Notes: generated by a model not told the origin, from the sequence alone. Numbered from the stretch's first letter, positions 17,822-27,490 are shown. The stretch: 64,000 bases of DNA from Clostridiales bacterium (GCA_015056085.1 SVHA01000002.1:62001-126000), one strand, 5' to 3'. Translations and numbers: made by a program.

Positions 17822-18910
17822 ATGATCTGGTACATCGGCGCAGTGGTGCTGTCCATGCTGTTTGCATCCGCTGCCCAGCGCCTCAAGGGCAAGGCGCAGC
17901 TGAATGTGGTCGGGGGCACCTTCCACTATCGCAGCAGCTATTACTTCATGGCTGTGATGTCCTTCCTGCCGCTTTTCCTTGTGGCGGCCCTCCGCTCCGA
18001 GGTGGGCACGGACTGGCCCATCTACCAGGAGTATTACGACTGGATCAACGCTGGCGTCAAGGGCTTTTCAGAAAAGCTGTTTAACCTCATGAACAAGTTC
18101 ATGAGCGTGACGGGCCTTGGCTTCCGTGGTCTGGTGGTGCTGGTGGCTTTCCTGTCCTGCCTGTTCCTGTTCAAGGCGATTTACGAGCAGTCCATTTCGG
18201 CGCCGCTGGCGATTCTGGTGTTCTTCCTGAGCAGTTACTACTTCGCTTCCATGAACCAGATGCGCCAGGCGATTTCCATGCCCATCATGCTCTATGCCTA
18301 TAAGCATGTCAGGGACAGGAAATTCTGGTGGTATCTGCTGTGGTGCTTGCTGGCCTCGACGATTCATGCCAGTGCGCTGGTGTATCTGCCTCTGTACTTC
18401 ATCGCCCAAATCAAGCCCTCCGTCCGGCGATACGCCGTCACCTTCGGCGTCATCCTCGTGACGCTGCCCCTGTTGCACTGGCTGCTGGAAGTGTTCATGC
18501 GTTACACCAAGTACGCATGGTATTCTACCAGCGTGTTCAACGTAGGCGACGAGGCCAACAACTTCTACCTCCTGGGCTTTTTGTTCCAGCTGGTGATGTT
18601 CATCATCATGGCCTACTACCGCTTCACCGCAGACCCCAAGGACAAGGTCTACGACGGGATGCTCAACAGCTACTTCGTGTCGCTGATTCTGCTTTTGTTC
18701 ACGCCGGCGCTCTCGCAGATTCTGCGTGTGAGCCAGTCCTTCGGCTACTGCCAGATTCTCCTCATCCCCCGGGTCATCAACTGCGAAAAGAATCGCACAC
18801 GGCGGATTGTGCTGTATATCCTGCTCGTGGGATTGTACACAGCCAAACTCCTTTACGACACCTATTCTCTGGGATGGAACGGCGTCATCCCCTATCAGTC
18901 GATTTTGTGA
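17822..18910 (+). CDS. EpsG/Wzy-like polysaccharide polymerase
   Basis: 362 aa polytopic membrane protein with about ten hydrophobic segments. The motif VGTDWPIYQEYY and the later NQMRQAISMPIMLYA are characteristic of the EpsG family, believed to polymerise repeat units at the outer face. The start is taken as ATG 17822, seven bases after AGGGGAGGG; an ATG six bases earlier would sit directly on the ribosome-binding site. The position between glycosyltransferase and flippase genes supports the call. Confidence 0.88.
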   Translation: MIWYIGAVVLSMLFASAAQRLKGKAQLNVVGGTFHYRSSYYFMAVMSFLPLFLVAALRSEVGTDWPIYQEYYDWINAGVKGFSEKLFNLMNKFMSVTGLGFRGLVVLVAFLSCLFLFKAIYEQSISAPLAILVFFLSSYYFASMNQMRQAISMPIMLYAYKHVRDRKFWWYLLWCLLASTIHASALVYLPLYFIAQIKPSVRRYAVTFGVILVTLPLLHWLLEVFMRYTKYAWYSTSVFNVGDEANNFYLLGFLFQLVMFIIMAYYRFTADPKDKVYDGMLNSYFVSLILLLFTPALSQILRVSQSFGYCQILLIPRVINCEKNRTRRIVLYILLVGLYTAKLLYDTYSLGWNGVIPYQSIL

Positions 18911-18931
18911 AACAACGGGAGCTGATGCAGC

Positions 18932-20362
18932 ATGAATGGGAAAGCCAGACAATTCATGAAGAATGTCATCGGCGCAGTGGGCGCCAATGTGGTCAGGCTG
19001 CTGATTTCCGTGGTGCTGACGCTGCTGCTTCCCAAACTCATGGGGCAGGAAGAATACAGCTACTGGCAGCTGTACCTGTTCTACACCACTTATCTGGCGT
19101 ATTCCTCTCTGGGCTGGTGCGAGGGCTTCACCCTCAAATACGGCGGCGCCCATTATGAAGACCTCAACAAGCGGCTCATCGGCGGGCAGGTCTGGATGCT
19201 GTTTGCCTATGAGGTGCTGTTCTTCGGCGGACTCTGGCTGGTCATTACTGTGCTGGGCATTGAATCCACCAAGTATGTGCTGCTCCTGCTGGCGGGCGCC
19301 TCTGCGGTGTTTGATATCATCCGCTACATGGTGCAGTCGATTCTCCACACCGTTAACCGCATCAAGGAATATGTGCGGGTGGTGCTGCTGGAAAGGCTGC
19401 TGTTCGCCCTGCTGGCGGCAGTGGCGCTGGCGCTGGGCTTCAATTCCGCATTGGCGCTGGTGGCGGCGGAAATCGCCGGTCGCTTCCTGAGTATGCTCTA
19501 CTCCTTCTTCATCACCAGAGATATCGTCACCGCCCGCCCGGCGCCGCTGAAAGAGGTGGCGGCGGAGGCAAAGAACGAGATTTCCATCGGCCACAAGCTG
19601 CTTCTGGCGCTTTTGGCCAGCCAACTGGTCATCGGCGTCATCCGCTTTGCCATCGAGCAGAAGTGGGGCGTGCTGCAGTTTGGCCAGATCTCCCTGATTA
19701 TCAGCCTGTCCAATATGCTGGTGAGTTGCGTGTCTGCCATCGGCGTGGTGATTTTCCCCATGCTCAAGCGGATGCAGCCCGAGCAGATGGAGCGGGTGTA
19801 TACCCCTGTCCGCACGCTGATGAGCGTGCTGATCTGGGGCTGTATGCTGATGTTTGCGCCCATGAAGTGGGTGCTGACCCAGTGGCTGCCCCAGTATTCA
19901 GAAGCGCTGACCTATCTGGCGCTGCTGCTGCCCCTGTGCCTGTATGAATCACGCACGGCCATGCTGTCCACCACCTACCTCAAGGCCTACCGGGAGGAGA
20001 AGAACATCCTCAAAGTCAATGCGGCGGCGGTGGCACTGAGCGTGGCAGCGGCGGGCGTGTGCGTGTTCCTGCTGGAAAACCTGACGCTGGCGGTGCTGGC
20101 CATTTCCCTTTTGTGCATGGTGAAGGCCTACATGACCGAGTATTATGTCAGCCGCCATGTGCCTTTCCCCTTTAAGCGGGAACTGGCGCTGGAAGCAGCC
20201 ATGATGGCGCTGTTCATGCTCAGCGGATGGTATGCCGGCTATGTGGCGGCCTTTGCCATCTATGGCGCAGGGTATGTCCTGTATCTGCTGACGGAGCGCA
20301 AGTTCATCACCGCAGGACTCAGGACGCTCAAGGACGAATTCAGGGAGAAGAAACATGGCTGA
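18932..20362 (+). CDS. Wzx-like oligosaccharide flippase
   Basis: 476 aa, about 12-14 transmembrane helices, MOP/polysaccharide-synthase superfamily. The N-terminus KNVIGAVGANVVRLLISVVLTLLLPKLMGQEEYSYWQLY is typical of proteins that flip undecaprenyl-linked repeat units. It overlaps the following acyltransferase gene by eight bases and follows the polymerase gene by 21 bases. Confidence 0.9.
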   Translation: MNGKARQFMKNVIGAVGANVVRLLISVVLTLLLPKLMGQEEYSYWQLYLFYTTYLAYSSLGWCEGFTLKYGGAHYEDLNKRLIGGQVWMLFAYEVLFFGGLWLVITVLGIESTKYVLLLLAGASAVFDIIRYMVQSILHTVNRIKEYVRVVLLERLLFALLAAVALALGFNSALALVAAEIAGRFLSMLYSFFITRDIVTARPAPLKEVAAEAKNEISIGHKLLLALLASQLVIGVIRFAIEQKWGVLQFGQISLIISLSNMLVSCVSAIGVVIFPMLKRMQPEQMERVYTPVRTLMSVLIWGCMLMFAPMKWVLTQWLPQYSEALTYLALLLPLCLYESRTAMLSTTYLKAYREEKNILKVNAAAVALSVAAAGVCVFLLENLTLAVLAISLLCMVKAYMTEYYVSRHVPFPFKRELALEAAMMALFMLSGWYAGYVAAFAIYGAGYVLYLLTERKFITAGLRTLKDEFREKKHG

Positions 20363-21356
20363 AAAGCGCAACGTGCTCTTTGACGTCACCCGCATGGTGG
20401 CGGCAGTGGGGATCATCCTGGGTCATGTGGACATGAGCGGCTTTGGCGCAGCGGGGGAATTGGTTGGCCAGTTCCTGTGGGTGCGCACGGCGCTGATGTT
20501 CTTCCTGGCGATCATCGGCTTCTATGTGGAAAAGGCGTATCAGGCGGGGAAAGAGCCCATCCGCAAGCGGGTGACTTCCCTTGTGCGGGTCTACGGCGTG
20601 TGGTCGCTGATCTATCTGGCGCTGTCCTTTGTGATGCTGGTGCTGAAAGACGGCATGCCCCTGGGGGATTACCTCCTCAGCCGGGTGAAGGGCTTCCTCT
20701 TCACCGGATCATATTACCATTTCTGGTTCTATCCGGCGGTGATTTATTCGCTGCTGATCATTGCTTGCGTGAAAAAGGCGCTGGGCGGCAAGGCGCTCAA
20801 AGTGCTGCTGCCGGTGGCTGTCGTGCTGTACGCCCTGGGGCTGCTGGGTACAGGATATCTGCCTCTTGGCAGGCAAATCCCCCTGCTGAAGGACCTCTAC
20901 GCATGGGCAGACTTTGAGGGCCTGATGCACCTGTTCCTGCTGGGCTTCCCGGCGGTGGTGTTCGGCATGGCGGCGGCTCATGTGCCGGCAAAAGCAGCGG
21001 GCAGAGCCTTGCCCGCAGCGGCAGCGGCCTTCCTGGCGGAATGCATCGTGCTGTGCTTTGCCCTTTCCTGGCGGGAAGACCCGCAGATGCTTTTCACCAC
21101 GCCTGTGCTGATTGTGTGCTTCCTGGCCTGGGGGCAGACGGTGGAACTTCGGACAAACCGGGTGAATCCGGCGATGCTCCGTACGGTTTCCGCCGGGATG
21201 TACAACGTGCATCCGCTGATTCTGGCGGGCTTTGCGCTGGTGCTGCCGGGGCTGAACGGACTGATTGTCTTCGCCCTGTGCACGGTAGCGGCGGCGGTGT
21301 GTGGATATGGGATGTACCGGGGCAGGAAACACCCCGTTATCAGGCTTTTAATGTGA
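20355..21356 (+). CDS. Acyltransferase-3 family membrane protein (first copy)
   Basis: 333 aa with about ten transmembrane segments. The N-terminal LFDVTRMVAAVGIILGHVDMSG contains the histidine typical of the acyltransferase-3 family, which moves acetyl or other acyl groups across the membrane onto surface polysaccharides. The start overlaps the flippase gene. A second, only distantly similar copy follows 13 bases later. Confidence 0.86.
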   Translation: MAEKRNVLFDVTRMVAAVGIILGHVDMSGFGAAGELVGQFLWVRTALMFFLAIIGFYVEKAYQAGKEPIRKRVTSLVRVYGVWSLIYLALSFVMLVLKDGMPLGDYLLSRVKGFLFTGSYYHFWFYPAVIYSLLIIACVKKALGGKALKVLLPVAVVLYALGLLGTGYLPLGRQIPLLKDLYAWADFEGLMHLFLLGFPAVVFGMAAAHVPAKAAGRALPAAAAAFLAECIVLCFALSWREDPQMLFTTPVLIVCFLAWGQTVELRTNRVNPAMLRTVSAGMYNVHPLILAGFALVLPGLNGLIVFALCTVAAAVCGYGMYRGRKHPVIRLLM

Positions 21357-21369
21357 CGGAGGGAGACGC

Positions 21370-22389
21370 ATGGAGAAAAAGTCAAATGTCAATATGGTCA
21401 TGTTTGACCTGATCAAGGGCATTGCCATGCTCTTTGTCATCCTGATCCATAGCGGAAACATGGCGCAGACGGATTCCTATCTGACCGTGCTGATGCGCTC
21501 GGCGATGGTGGCAGTGTTCTTTATTGCCAGCGGATTCTGGCTGCGGAAGCGCAAGGTCAAAACCGGCGTGCGGATGTCTGCACAGCAGTTGCTGATTCCT
21601 TACGCCGTCTCGCTGGCGATCATCCTCGTCATCGGCTTTGCCCATCGGCTGATCACCGGCGAGATGCAGAACTTCCTGGACCTGTTCCTTCTGCCGGTGC
21701 TCAAGCGGGGCGCCGGACCCCGGACGGGTGCGCTGTGGTTCCTGCTGGCAATGTTCTGGGCATGGTCCATGTTCTACCTGCTCATGCGCCTCAAGGACGC
21801 CCGGCTGCGCCTTATTCTGGTGGCGGTGGGCGCCGTGGTGGGCTGCGGGTTGCTGCCCCTGCATGATTACACCTACCTGCTGCCCCAGGCGCTGCTGATG
21901 CTGCCCTACATTTACGGCGGTTATCTCATCCGGGAAAAGGGTCTGTTCGACAAGAAAGTTCCCGCATGGCTGCTGATTCTGCTGTCCGTTCCGGCGCTGG
22001 TGCTGGCGGCCTTCGGCAAAATCGACGTCATCATGGACGTGGCGGACTTCGGGCTGATCAACATCATCGCCCAGCTGCTCTTTGGGTATGTGCTGATTTA
22101 CATCACCCTGCTGATCAACGCAAAGGAATGGAAATTCACCGACTGGATCATGGAGATTGGCCGGCGCTCCCTGTGGGTGCTGTGCATTCATTCCATTGAG
22201 ATGTCCGTGTTCCCCTGGGACATTCTGTGGAAGTTTGTGAGCCCCGACACCATTCTGGGAACGCTTGTGCAGTTTGTGATCCGCCTGGCGGGCATCATGG
22301 CGTGCTGCTATGGGCTGCGCAAGGGGCAGACGCTGCTTCGCAAGGTGAAGAAGCAGCAAAAGCGCAAGGGAAAGGCGAAGGAACAATGA
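21370..22389 (+). CDS. Acyltransferase-3 family membrane protein (second copy)
   Basis: 339 aa, about ten transmembrane segments, with the family start FDLIKGIAMLFVILIHSGNMAQ and a KKKxK-type basic C-terminus. It probably adds acyl groups to the polymer. Its stop overlaps the acyl-ligase start by four bases (ATGA), which ties it to the carrier-dependent acyl supply encoded next. Confidence 0.86.
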   Translation: MEKKSNVNMVMFDLIKGIAMLFVILIHSGNMAQTDSYLTVLMRSAMVAVFFIASGFWLRKRKVKTGVRMSAQQLLIPYAVSLAIILVIGFAHRLITGEMQNFLDLFLLPVLKRGAGPRTGALWFLLAMFWAWSMFYLLMRLKDARLRLILVAVGAVVGCGLLPLHDYTYLLPQALLMLPYIYGGYLIREKGLFDKKVPAWLLILLSVPALVLAAFGKIDVIMDVADFGLINIIAQLLFGYVLIYITLLINAKEWKFTDWIMEIGRRSLWVLCIHSIEMSVFPWDILWKFVSPDTILGTLVQFVIRLAGIMACCYGLRKGQTLLRKVKKQQKRKGKAKEQ

Positions 22390-23792
22390 CGATTCTGGAA
22401 GCAGTCAAGCGAGCCGTTTCAGCCAGGGAGGAGCAGATTGGCTTTTCTTACGGCGTGGGACGGCGTTATGTGGAGAAAACCTGGGGTGAATTCTACCGGG
22501 GCGTGTGCGGGCTGATTCCCTTTTACAAGGCCTGCGGCTACACCCATGTGGGCATCATGACCTCCAATGGCTACCTGATGCTGATGCACTCCTACGCAGC
22601 CATGTCTGCCGGGCTGACGGCGGCGGTGGTGGACCCGGTGCTGTATACGCCGGATGTTTCTGCCATGCTGGACAACGCCGACACCGGCCTTTTGCTGGTG
22701 GATGACGACCTGGAAGACGTGGTGGAGGAAATGCTGGAAATCGCTCCCCAGCGCAAAGTGATGGTCTTCCCGGAGCCGGGCGACGAACTGGATGAAGACG
22801 CCTCCGAAACGGGCCGGCACATCTGCTTCACCTCCGGCACCTCCCATCTGAGCAAGCCGGTGCTGATTTCCCAGCAGGCGCTGATCGCCACGGCGGCCGC
22901 CTTTGACCGGGACCTGAATGGCACCTGTGAAGACGACACCTATCTGCCCCTGTCCGCCAGCCACATCTATGGCTACACCGCCATGCTGTCGCTTTTGATG
23001 CGCGGGTCGAAAATCTGCATGGGCCGGGGCATCCGCTACAGCGCCAAGGACCTGGCCTATTATCAGCCGGGGCTGGTGATCACCGTGCCCGGACACATGA
23101 AGGACATCGTGGCCACCCATGGCGAGACGCCCCTGCCCAAATACTTCGTGGTGGGCGGAAGCCTGTGCACCCAGGAGAACTTTGACGCCGCCAGCGCCGC
23201 CGGGGCCATCGTGCAGGTGGCCTACGGCGCCACCGAGACCATCGGTCCCACCACCATTTCTGCCAAGGATGGCACGAGCCGGGGGATGCTGTGCCTGTCC
23301 GATAAGCAGATGCGCCTGTCGGAATCAGGCGAAGTGCTCATCGGCGGCGACCTGATGGACGGCTACTATCGCCGGGAAGAAGCCACCGCCGAGGTGCTCA
23401 AGGACGGCTGGTATTATACCGGCGACATCGGCGTGCTGGACAGCGAAAACCGCCTGTTTATTGAGGGCCGCTTCCGGGATATCATCGTCACGGAAAACGG
23501 CGAGAAAATCAACTGCAACGAGGTGGACGAAAAACTCTACGGCCTGCCGGGCAGCCAGGAGGTCGCGGTTTTTGAAGTGAAGGGCCGGATGCTGGCAGCA
23601 GTGGTGCCCCTGAGTGCGGACGTCACCCAGGAGCAACTGGAGGCCGAGGTGGACAAGTACAACGACACCCAGCCTTACAGCCGCCGGGTCAGTCAGGTCT
23701 GGCGCCGGGAAGAGAAACTCCCCCGGACGCTGGTGGGCAAGCTCAAACGGGCCGCCCTGACCAAAGAATGGATGGAAAATTTCGAAGCGTAA
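22386..23792 (+). CDS. Acyl-adenylating ligase (class I adenylate-forming enzyme)
   Basis: 468 aa. The adenylation core motifs are visible: CFTSGTSHLSKP (P-loop-like A3), AYGATETIGPTTIS (A5), YYTGDIGVLD (A7), GRFRDIIVTENGEKI (A8) and the C-terminal catalytic lysine motif PRTLVGKLKR (A10). Such enzymes activate a carboxylic acid with ATP and load it onto CoA or a carrier-protein thiol. The start ATG at 22386 overlaps the preceding acyltransferase gene; the in-frame open stretch upstream of it is antecedent coding sequence in another frame. With the carrier protein encoded 17 bases downstream it looks like a DltA/DltC-type loading pair. The substrate is unknown. Confidence 0.85.
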   Translation: MTILEAVKRAVSAREEQIGFSYGVGRRYVEKTWGEFYRGVCGLIPFYKACGYTHVGIMTSNGYLMLMHSYAAMSAGLTAAVVDPVLYTPDVSAMLDNADTGLLLVDDDLEDVVEEMLEIAPQRKVMVFPEPGDELDEDASETGRHICFTSGTSHLSKPVLISQQALIATAAAFDRDLNGTCEDDTYLPLSASHIYGYTAMLSLLMRGSKICMGRGIRYSAKDLAYYQPGLVITVPGHMKDIVATHGETPLPKYFVVGGSLCTQENFDAASAAGAIVQVAYGATETIGPTTISAKDGTSRGMLCLSDKQMRLSESGEVLIGGDLMDGYYRREEATAEVLKDGWYYTGDIGVLDSENRLFIEGRFRDIIVTENGEKINCNEVDEKLYGLPGSQEVAVFEVKGRMLAAVVPLSADVTQEQLEAEVDKYNDTQPYSRRVSQVWRREEKLPRTLVGKLKRAALTKEWMENFEA

Positions 23793-23809
23793 AAAGGAGA
23801 GAGTACCTG

Positions 23810-24025
23810 ATGTTGGAGAAAATTATTGAGATCATGCAGGATGTGTGTGAAATCGAGGATGAAATCACCCCGGAAAGCCGCTTTGCGGAGGATTTCGGCA
23901 TTTCCTCCCTGGAAATGTTCAAGCTGATGACGGAAATCGAGGATGAGTTTGACGTGACCATCTCCACCCGCAAACTGCAGAAAATCCGCACCGTGGGCGA
24001 CCTGATGGATGAACTGTCCAAGTAA
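23810..24025 (+). CDS. Acyl carrier protein
   Basis: 71 aa, acidic, four-helix carrier. The phosphopantetheine site is Ser33 in FGISSLEM; the usual Asp before the Ser is Ser here. The start ATG at 23810 follows AAAGGAGAG. It is a second-type carrier dedicated to this cluster rather than the fatty-acid ACP, judged from its neighbours. It should carry the acyl group activated by the ligase encoded upstream to one of the membrane acyltransferases; this is inference. Confidence 0.88.
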   Translation: MLEKIIEIMQDVCEIEDEITPESRFAEDFGISSLEMFKLMTEIEDEFDVTISTRKLQKIRTVGDLMDELSK

Positions 24026-24035
24026 GGGAGCGCTT

Positions 24036-25166
24036 ATGTTCAGAGTATTGCAGGAAGTCGCCACCATGGATGTGGGCGGCGTGGAGCGGCTGCTGTATGA
24101 CTACTACACTCACCTTCAGGGCGAAGAAGTTGCCTTCGACTTCGTGATTTTTGACCGGGAGCAAGAAGGCATCTTCGAAAAGCCGCTGAAGGAAAAGGGC
24201 TGCCGGTTTTATACCGTGCCCCGGCTGCACGGGCTGGGCCTTGATTACATCAAAGCCCTGTGGAAAGTGCTCAAAGAAGGCCGGTTTGACGCCGTCCACG
24301 CTCATCGGGGCTCCCGCAGCTTCTTCCTGCTGTTTCTTGCCTGGCTGGCGGGGGTCAAGGTGCGGGTGGTGCATTCCCACATCGCCTTTGAGCCAGACGG
24401 GAGCTTTGCCAAGCACCTGAAAACCGTGGTGTTCAAGCGCCTCAGCCGCCTCTTTGCCACCGACCTGTTTGCTTGCGGCGACGATGCTGCCCGCTTCATG
24501 TGGGGCACGGACGATCCCCGCAAGGTGCACAAGATGACCAACGCCATTGACACCGGGCGCTTTTGTGATGCCCTGTCCCGACGGGAACAGGTGCGGCAGA
24601 GCCTGGGAATTACGGATGAACTGGTACTGGGCACGGTGGCACGCATCGATCAGCAGAAAAACCCCAGGTATTTGCTCAAAATCGCCCAGGCGGTGAAGGA
24701 AAGCGGCATGAAAGCCGTGCTGCTGGTGGCAGGAACGGGCCCCATGGAAGAGGAAATCCGGGGCCTGGCGGCGAACATGAACCTTATGGGCTTTGTGCGC
24801 TTTCTGGGCGTGCGGCAGGATATTCCCGACCTGCTGGCGGCCTTTGACGTGTTTCTGCTGCCCTCCCTGTTTGAGGGCCTGCCCGTCACGCTGATGGAAA
24901 CCCAGGCAAGCGGCCTGCAGGCATTGGTGTCCGACCGGGTCACCCGGGAAATGGACAAGGTGGGGCTGATCCGCTTCCTGCCCCTCAACGACGACCCCGC
25001 CTGCTGGGTGGAGGCCATCCGGGAAGCAAAAGCCCCCGCTGACCGCAGCGTTTACGCCCGCAAGGTGCTGGACGCCGGATATGACATCTCCTGTCAGGCA
25101 AAGAAGCTGGGTGAATTTTATCTCAAACGCTATGTAGAGAAAAAAGAAAGGCGAAACGAGGCATGA
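24036..25166 (+). CDS. GT4-family glycosyltransferase (EpsF-like)
   Basis: 376 aa, GT-B fold: VATMDVGGVERLLYDYYTHL, FDAVHAHRGSRSFFLLFLAW, LGTVARIDQQKNP, LLVAGTGPMEEEI, FLGVRQDIPDLLAAFDVFLLPSLFEGLPVTLMETQASG. These are the standard acceptor- and donor-binding motifs of the EpsF/CapM type. ATG 24036 follows AAGGGAG. The stop overlaps the SGNH gene by four bases. Confidence 0.9.
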   Translation: MFRVLQEVATMDVGGVERLLYDYYTHLQGEEVAFDFVIFDREQEGIFEKPLKEKGCRFYTVPRLHGLGLDYIKALWKVLKEGRFDAVHAHRGSRSFFLLFLAWLAGVKVRVVHSHIAFEPDGSFAKHLKTVVFKRLSRLFATDLFACGDDAARFMWGTDDPRKVHKMTNAIDTGRFCDALSRREQVRQSLGITDELVLGTVARIDQQKNPRYLLKIAQAVKESGMKAVLLVAGTGPMEEEIRGLAANMNLMGFVRFLGVRQDIPDLLAAFDVFLLPSLFEGLPVTLMETQASGLQALVSDRVTREMDKVGLIRFLPLNDDPACWVEAIREAKAPADRSVYARKVLDAGYDISCQAKKLGEFYLKRYVEKKERRNEA

Positions 25167-25918
25167 AACGAGCGCAATGGATCCGGCTGATACAAAGGAC
25201 GCTGGCTTTCGTTATGATTCTCGGGCTGGCACAGGCGACGCCTGCCAAAGCGCAGACAGGCCATGATGAGCATTATCCGGACGTCAGCGAGGCGGAGTTT
25301 TCCGTGCTGATTCTCGGCGACAGCCAGATGGCGGGCGTAGGGTGGAAAGACGGATACGCCAACTGCATTAAGGAAGCTTATCCCAATGCAAAGGTGATCA
25401 ACCTTGCTCAGGACGGCAAGCTGCTTACCGACGGCGGCATCCTGGGGCAATGGGATTATTATCTGGAAAAAGAGTGCCCCATGCCGGACGTCATCCTCAT
25501 GGATGGCGGCGCAAACGATCTGTTCTATCTTCCCCGGGACGGACACATAGAGAACTGGGTGAACAAGGTTTGCGATACGCTGCACTATCTGCTGGAGAAG
25601 ATTCATCTGCAAAGTCCGGACACACAGGTGATTTACTGCACTTTCCCGCCGCTGGTGGAGTGGAATGACCCTGCAAAGGGACCACCGGAATACAAAGCCC
25701 AGAAGATCTTCTGGAAGAAACTGGTGGCGGTGAGCAACACTTTCGGCCATGTGACGGTGCTGGACCTGTTCTCCCTCAATTCCTTTCACTATCCCTGCAG
25801 GCTGTGTTATCAGGAATACTTGGCAGACAGCGTTCACCTGAACGAAAACGGATACAGAAAGACCTTCGAGCATATTGACAGTATTCTGGCCGCACTCCTG
25901 GCGGAAAAACTGGAATAA
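25163..25918 (+). CDS. Secreted SGNH/GDSL-type esterase or acyltransferase
   Basis: 251 aa with an N-terminal signal peptide (about 1-30). Catalytic blocks are all present: ILGDSQMAG (block I, Ser), GGANDLFY (block III, Asn) and DSVHLNENGY (block V, Asp-x-x-His). SGNH proteins of this kind either remove O-acyl groups or, next to membrane acyltransferases, complete acyl transfer to the extracellular sugar. Its translational coupling to a glycosyltransferase gene places it in the exopolysaccharide pathway. Confidence 0.85.
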   Translation: MKRAQWIRLIQRTLAFVMILGLAQATPAKAQTGHDEHYPDVSEAEFSVLILGDSQMAGVGWKDGYANCIKEAYPNAKVINLAQDGKLLTDGGILGQWDYYLEKECPMPDVILMDGGANDLFYLPRDGHIENWVNKVCDTLHYLLEKIHLQSPDTQVIYCTFPPLVEWNDPAKGPPEYKAQKIFWKKLVAVSNTFGHVTVLDLFSLNSFHYPCRLCYQEYLADSVHLNENGYRKTFEHIDSILAALLAEKLE

Positions 25919-25969
25919 GCAGTTCCGGCGTCTAACATTGTTTCTACACAGGAAAGGAAGCATATTATC

Positions 25970-27379
25970 ATGAAGGAAAACATTAGACTCAAGAGCAGGA
26001 TGCGCCGAGCGCCGAAGAACAACACAACCATCGGCCTGGTGGACCTGGCCCTGATGGTGATCAGTTTCGTGCTGGCGGGCGTGATCGTCAAGGGCGGCTG
26101 GAATTTCCTGCCTCTGCTGAACGTCTCGGAAAAAGTGGGTATCCTGATGAGCTGCGCCCTGGGTATGTTCTTCTTCTGGTGCTTTGAGATGTACGCTGTG
26201 GTGCTGCTCAAGCCCGGCCCCACGGTGGTCACCGGCATCCTCAGTGCCATTTACACCTTTGTGTGCACCTTCCTGGTGCTGTTTGTCATCACCTACCGCA
26301 CAGACTTCGTGCCCCTTCTGCTCATCGGCACGGTGCTGGGCTACACTTGCCTGACGGTGTGGCACATCGCCCTGTATTACTACCACAAGAACAGGCCTCA
26401 TCGGCAGAAGATGCTGATGATCGAGAAACTCAAGGACGACAACTCCCGTGTGCGCCGCATGAAGTACGCCTGCATGAGCCGCTTCGACGCCTGGTACGAG
26501 CAGGTGGACATCGAGAACAAGGAGAGCGTGGAGAAATTCATTGAGGAGCGCTTCCCGGATTATGACGTCATCTGCCTGATGGAAACGGTGCCCTTTGATA
26601 TCCGCAATATGTTCATGGAAGCCGGACAGCGGATGAACAAGGACTTCTACATCGTGCCCATGATGTACGAGATGAACTTTGCCAAGGTGCAACTGGCCTA
26701 TCTGGACGACGTGATGGTCTTCCACATCGGTCCCACCCAGATGTCTGACGTGAACGCCCTGATCAAGCGGCTGCTGGATATCGCTGTGTCCTTTGTGGGT
26801 CTGGCGATTGCCTTCATCCCCATGTGCATCATCGCCCTGCTGATTAAACTCACGTCCCCCGGCCCCATCTTCTATAAGCAGCTGCGCCTGACCAAGAACA
26901 AGCGGGAATTCCACATCTACAAGTTCCGCTCCATGGTGCAGAATGCTGAACAGCTGACGGGCCCTGCCCTCGCCACCAAGGACGATCCCCGCATCACCCC
27001 CGTGGGCAAGTGGCTGCGGAAACTCCGCCTGGACGAACTGCCCCAGCTGATCAACATCCTCAAGGGCGACATGAGTCTGGTGGGCCCCCGCCCGGAGCGT
27101 CCCTTCTTTGTGGAGCAGTACGAGAAGGAAATTCCCAACTACGACTATCGCTTTACCGTGCAGGCGGGCCTCACGGCGCTGTCCCACGTCTATGGCCGCT
27201 ATTCCACCGACGTCATCGACCGCACCCATTATGACCTGCTGTACGTGCAGAATTACAGCCTGCTGCTGGACATCCGCATCATGCTGCTGACCAGCCGCAC
27301 CATGTTCCTCAGCGACGCCGCAGAGGGCGTCTGGACGGTGGACCGCCGGGAAGCCGCAAAGGAGAACATGAAGGCGTGA
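25970..27379 (+). CDS. Undecaprenyl-phosphate sugar-1-phosphate transferase (WbaP/EpsL type)
   Basis: 469 aa. Four transmembrane helices fill the N-terminal third, followed by a soluble linker and the C-terminal bacterial sugar transferase domain: KRLLDIAVSFVGLAIAF (membrane re-entrant helix), SPGPIFYKQLRLTKN, IYKFRSM, LRKLRLDELPQLINILKGDMSLVGPRPE. It starts repeat-unit synthesis by moving a sugar phosphate onto undecaprenyl phosphate. Last gene of the + strand cluster, followed by a terminator. Confidence 0.94.
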   Translation: MKENIRLKSRMRRAPKNNTTIGLVDLALMVISFVLAGVIVKGGWNFLPLLNVSEKVGILMSCALGMFFFWCFEMYAVVLLKPGPTVVTGILSAIYTFVCTFLVLFVITYRTDFVPLLLIGTVLGYTCLTVWHIALYYYHKNRPHRQKMLMIEKLKDDNSRVRRMKYACMSRFDAWYEQVDIENKESVEKFIEERFPDYDVICLMETVPFDIRNMFMEAGQRMNKDFYIVPMMYEMNFAKVQLAYLDDVMVFHIGPTQMSDVNALIKRLLDIAVSFVGLAIAFIPMCIIALLIKLTSPGPIFYKQLRLTKNKREFHIYKFRSMVQNAEQLTGPALATKDDPRITPVGKWLRKLRLDELPQLINILKGDMSLVGPRPERPFFVEQYEKEIPNYDYRFTVQAGLTALSHVYGRYSTDVIDRTHYDLLYVQNYSLLLDIRIMLLTSRTMFLSDAAEGVWTVDRREAAKENMKA

Positions 27380-27391
27380 TATGAAAAGTTC

Positions 27392-27427
27392 GCCTCCCTC
27401 TTGAAAGTACAAGGGGGAGGCAATTTT
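27392..27427 (+). terminator. Terminator of the exopolysaccharide cluster
   Basis: A 12-bp stem (GCCTCCCTCTTG with CAAGGGGGAGGC, one T-G pair) and then AATTTTA. Confidence 0.75.
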
Positions 27428-27451
27428 ATGGCCCTGGTCGAAATGGGATAT

Positions 27452-27490
27452 AAAAAACGCCGGCGCTCTGAAACATGAAGACGCCGGCGC
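27452..27490 (-). terminator. Terminator of the MBOAT-DHHW operon
   Basis: On the minus strand, two CGCCGGCG arms separated by 16 bases are followed by six T residues. The two neighbouring transcripts converge here. Confidence 0.8.
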
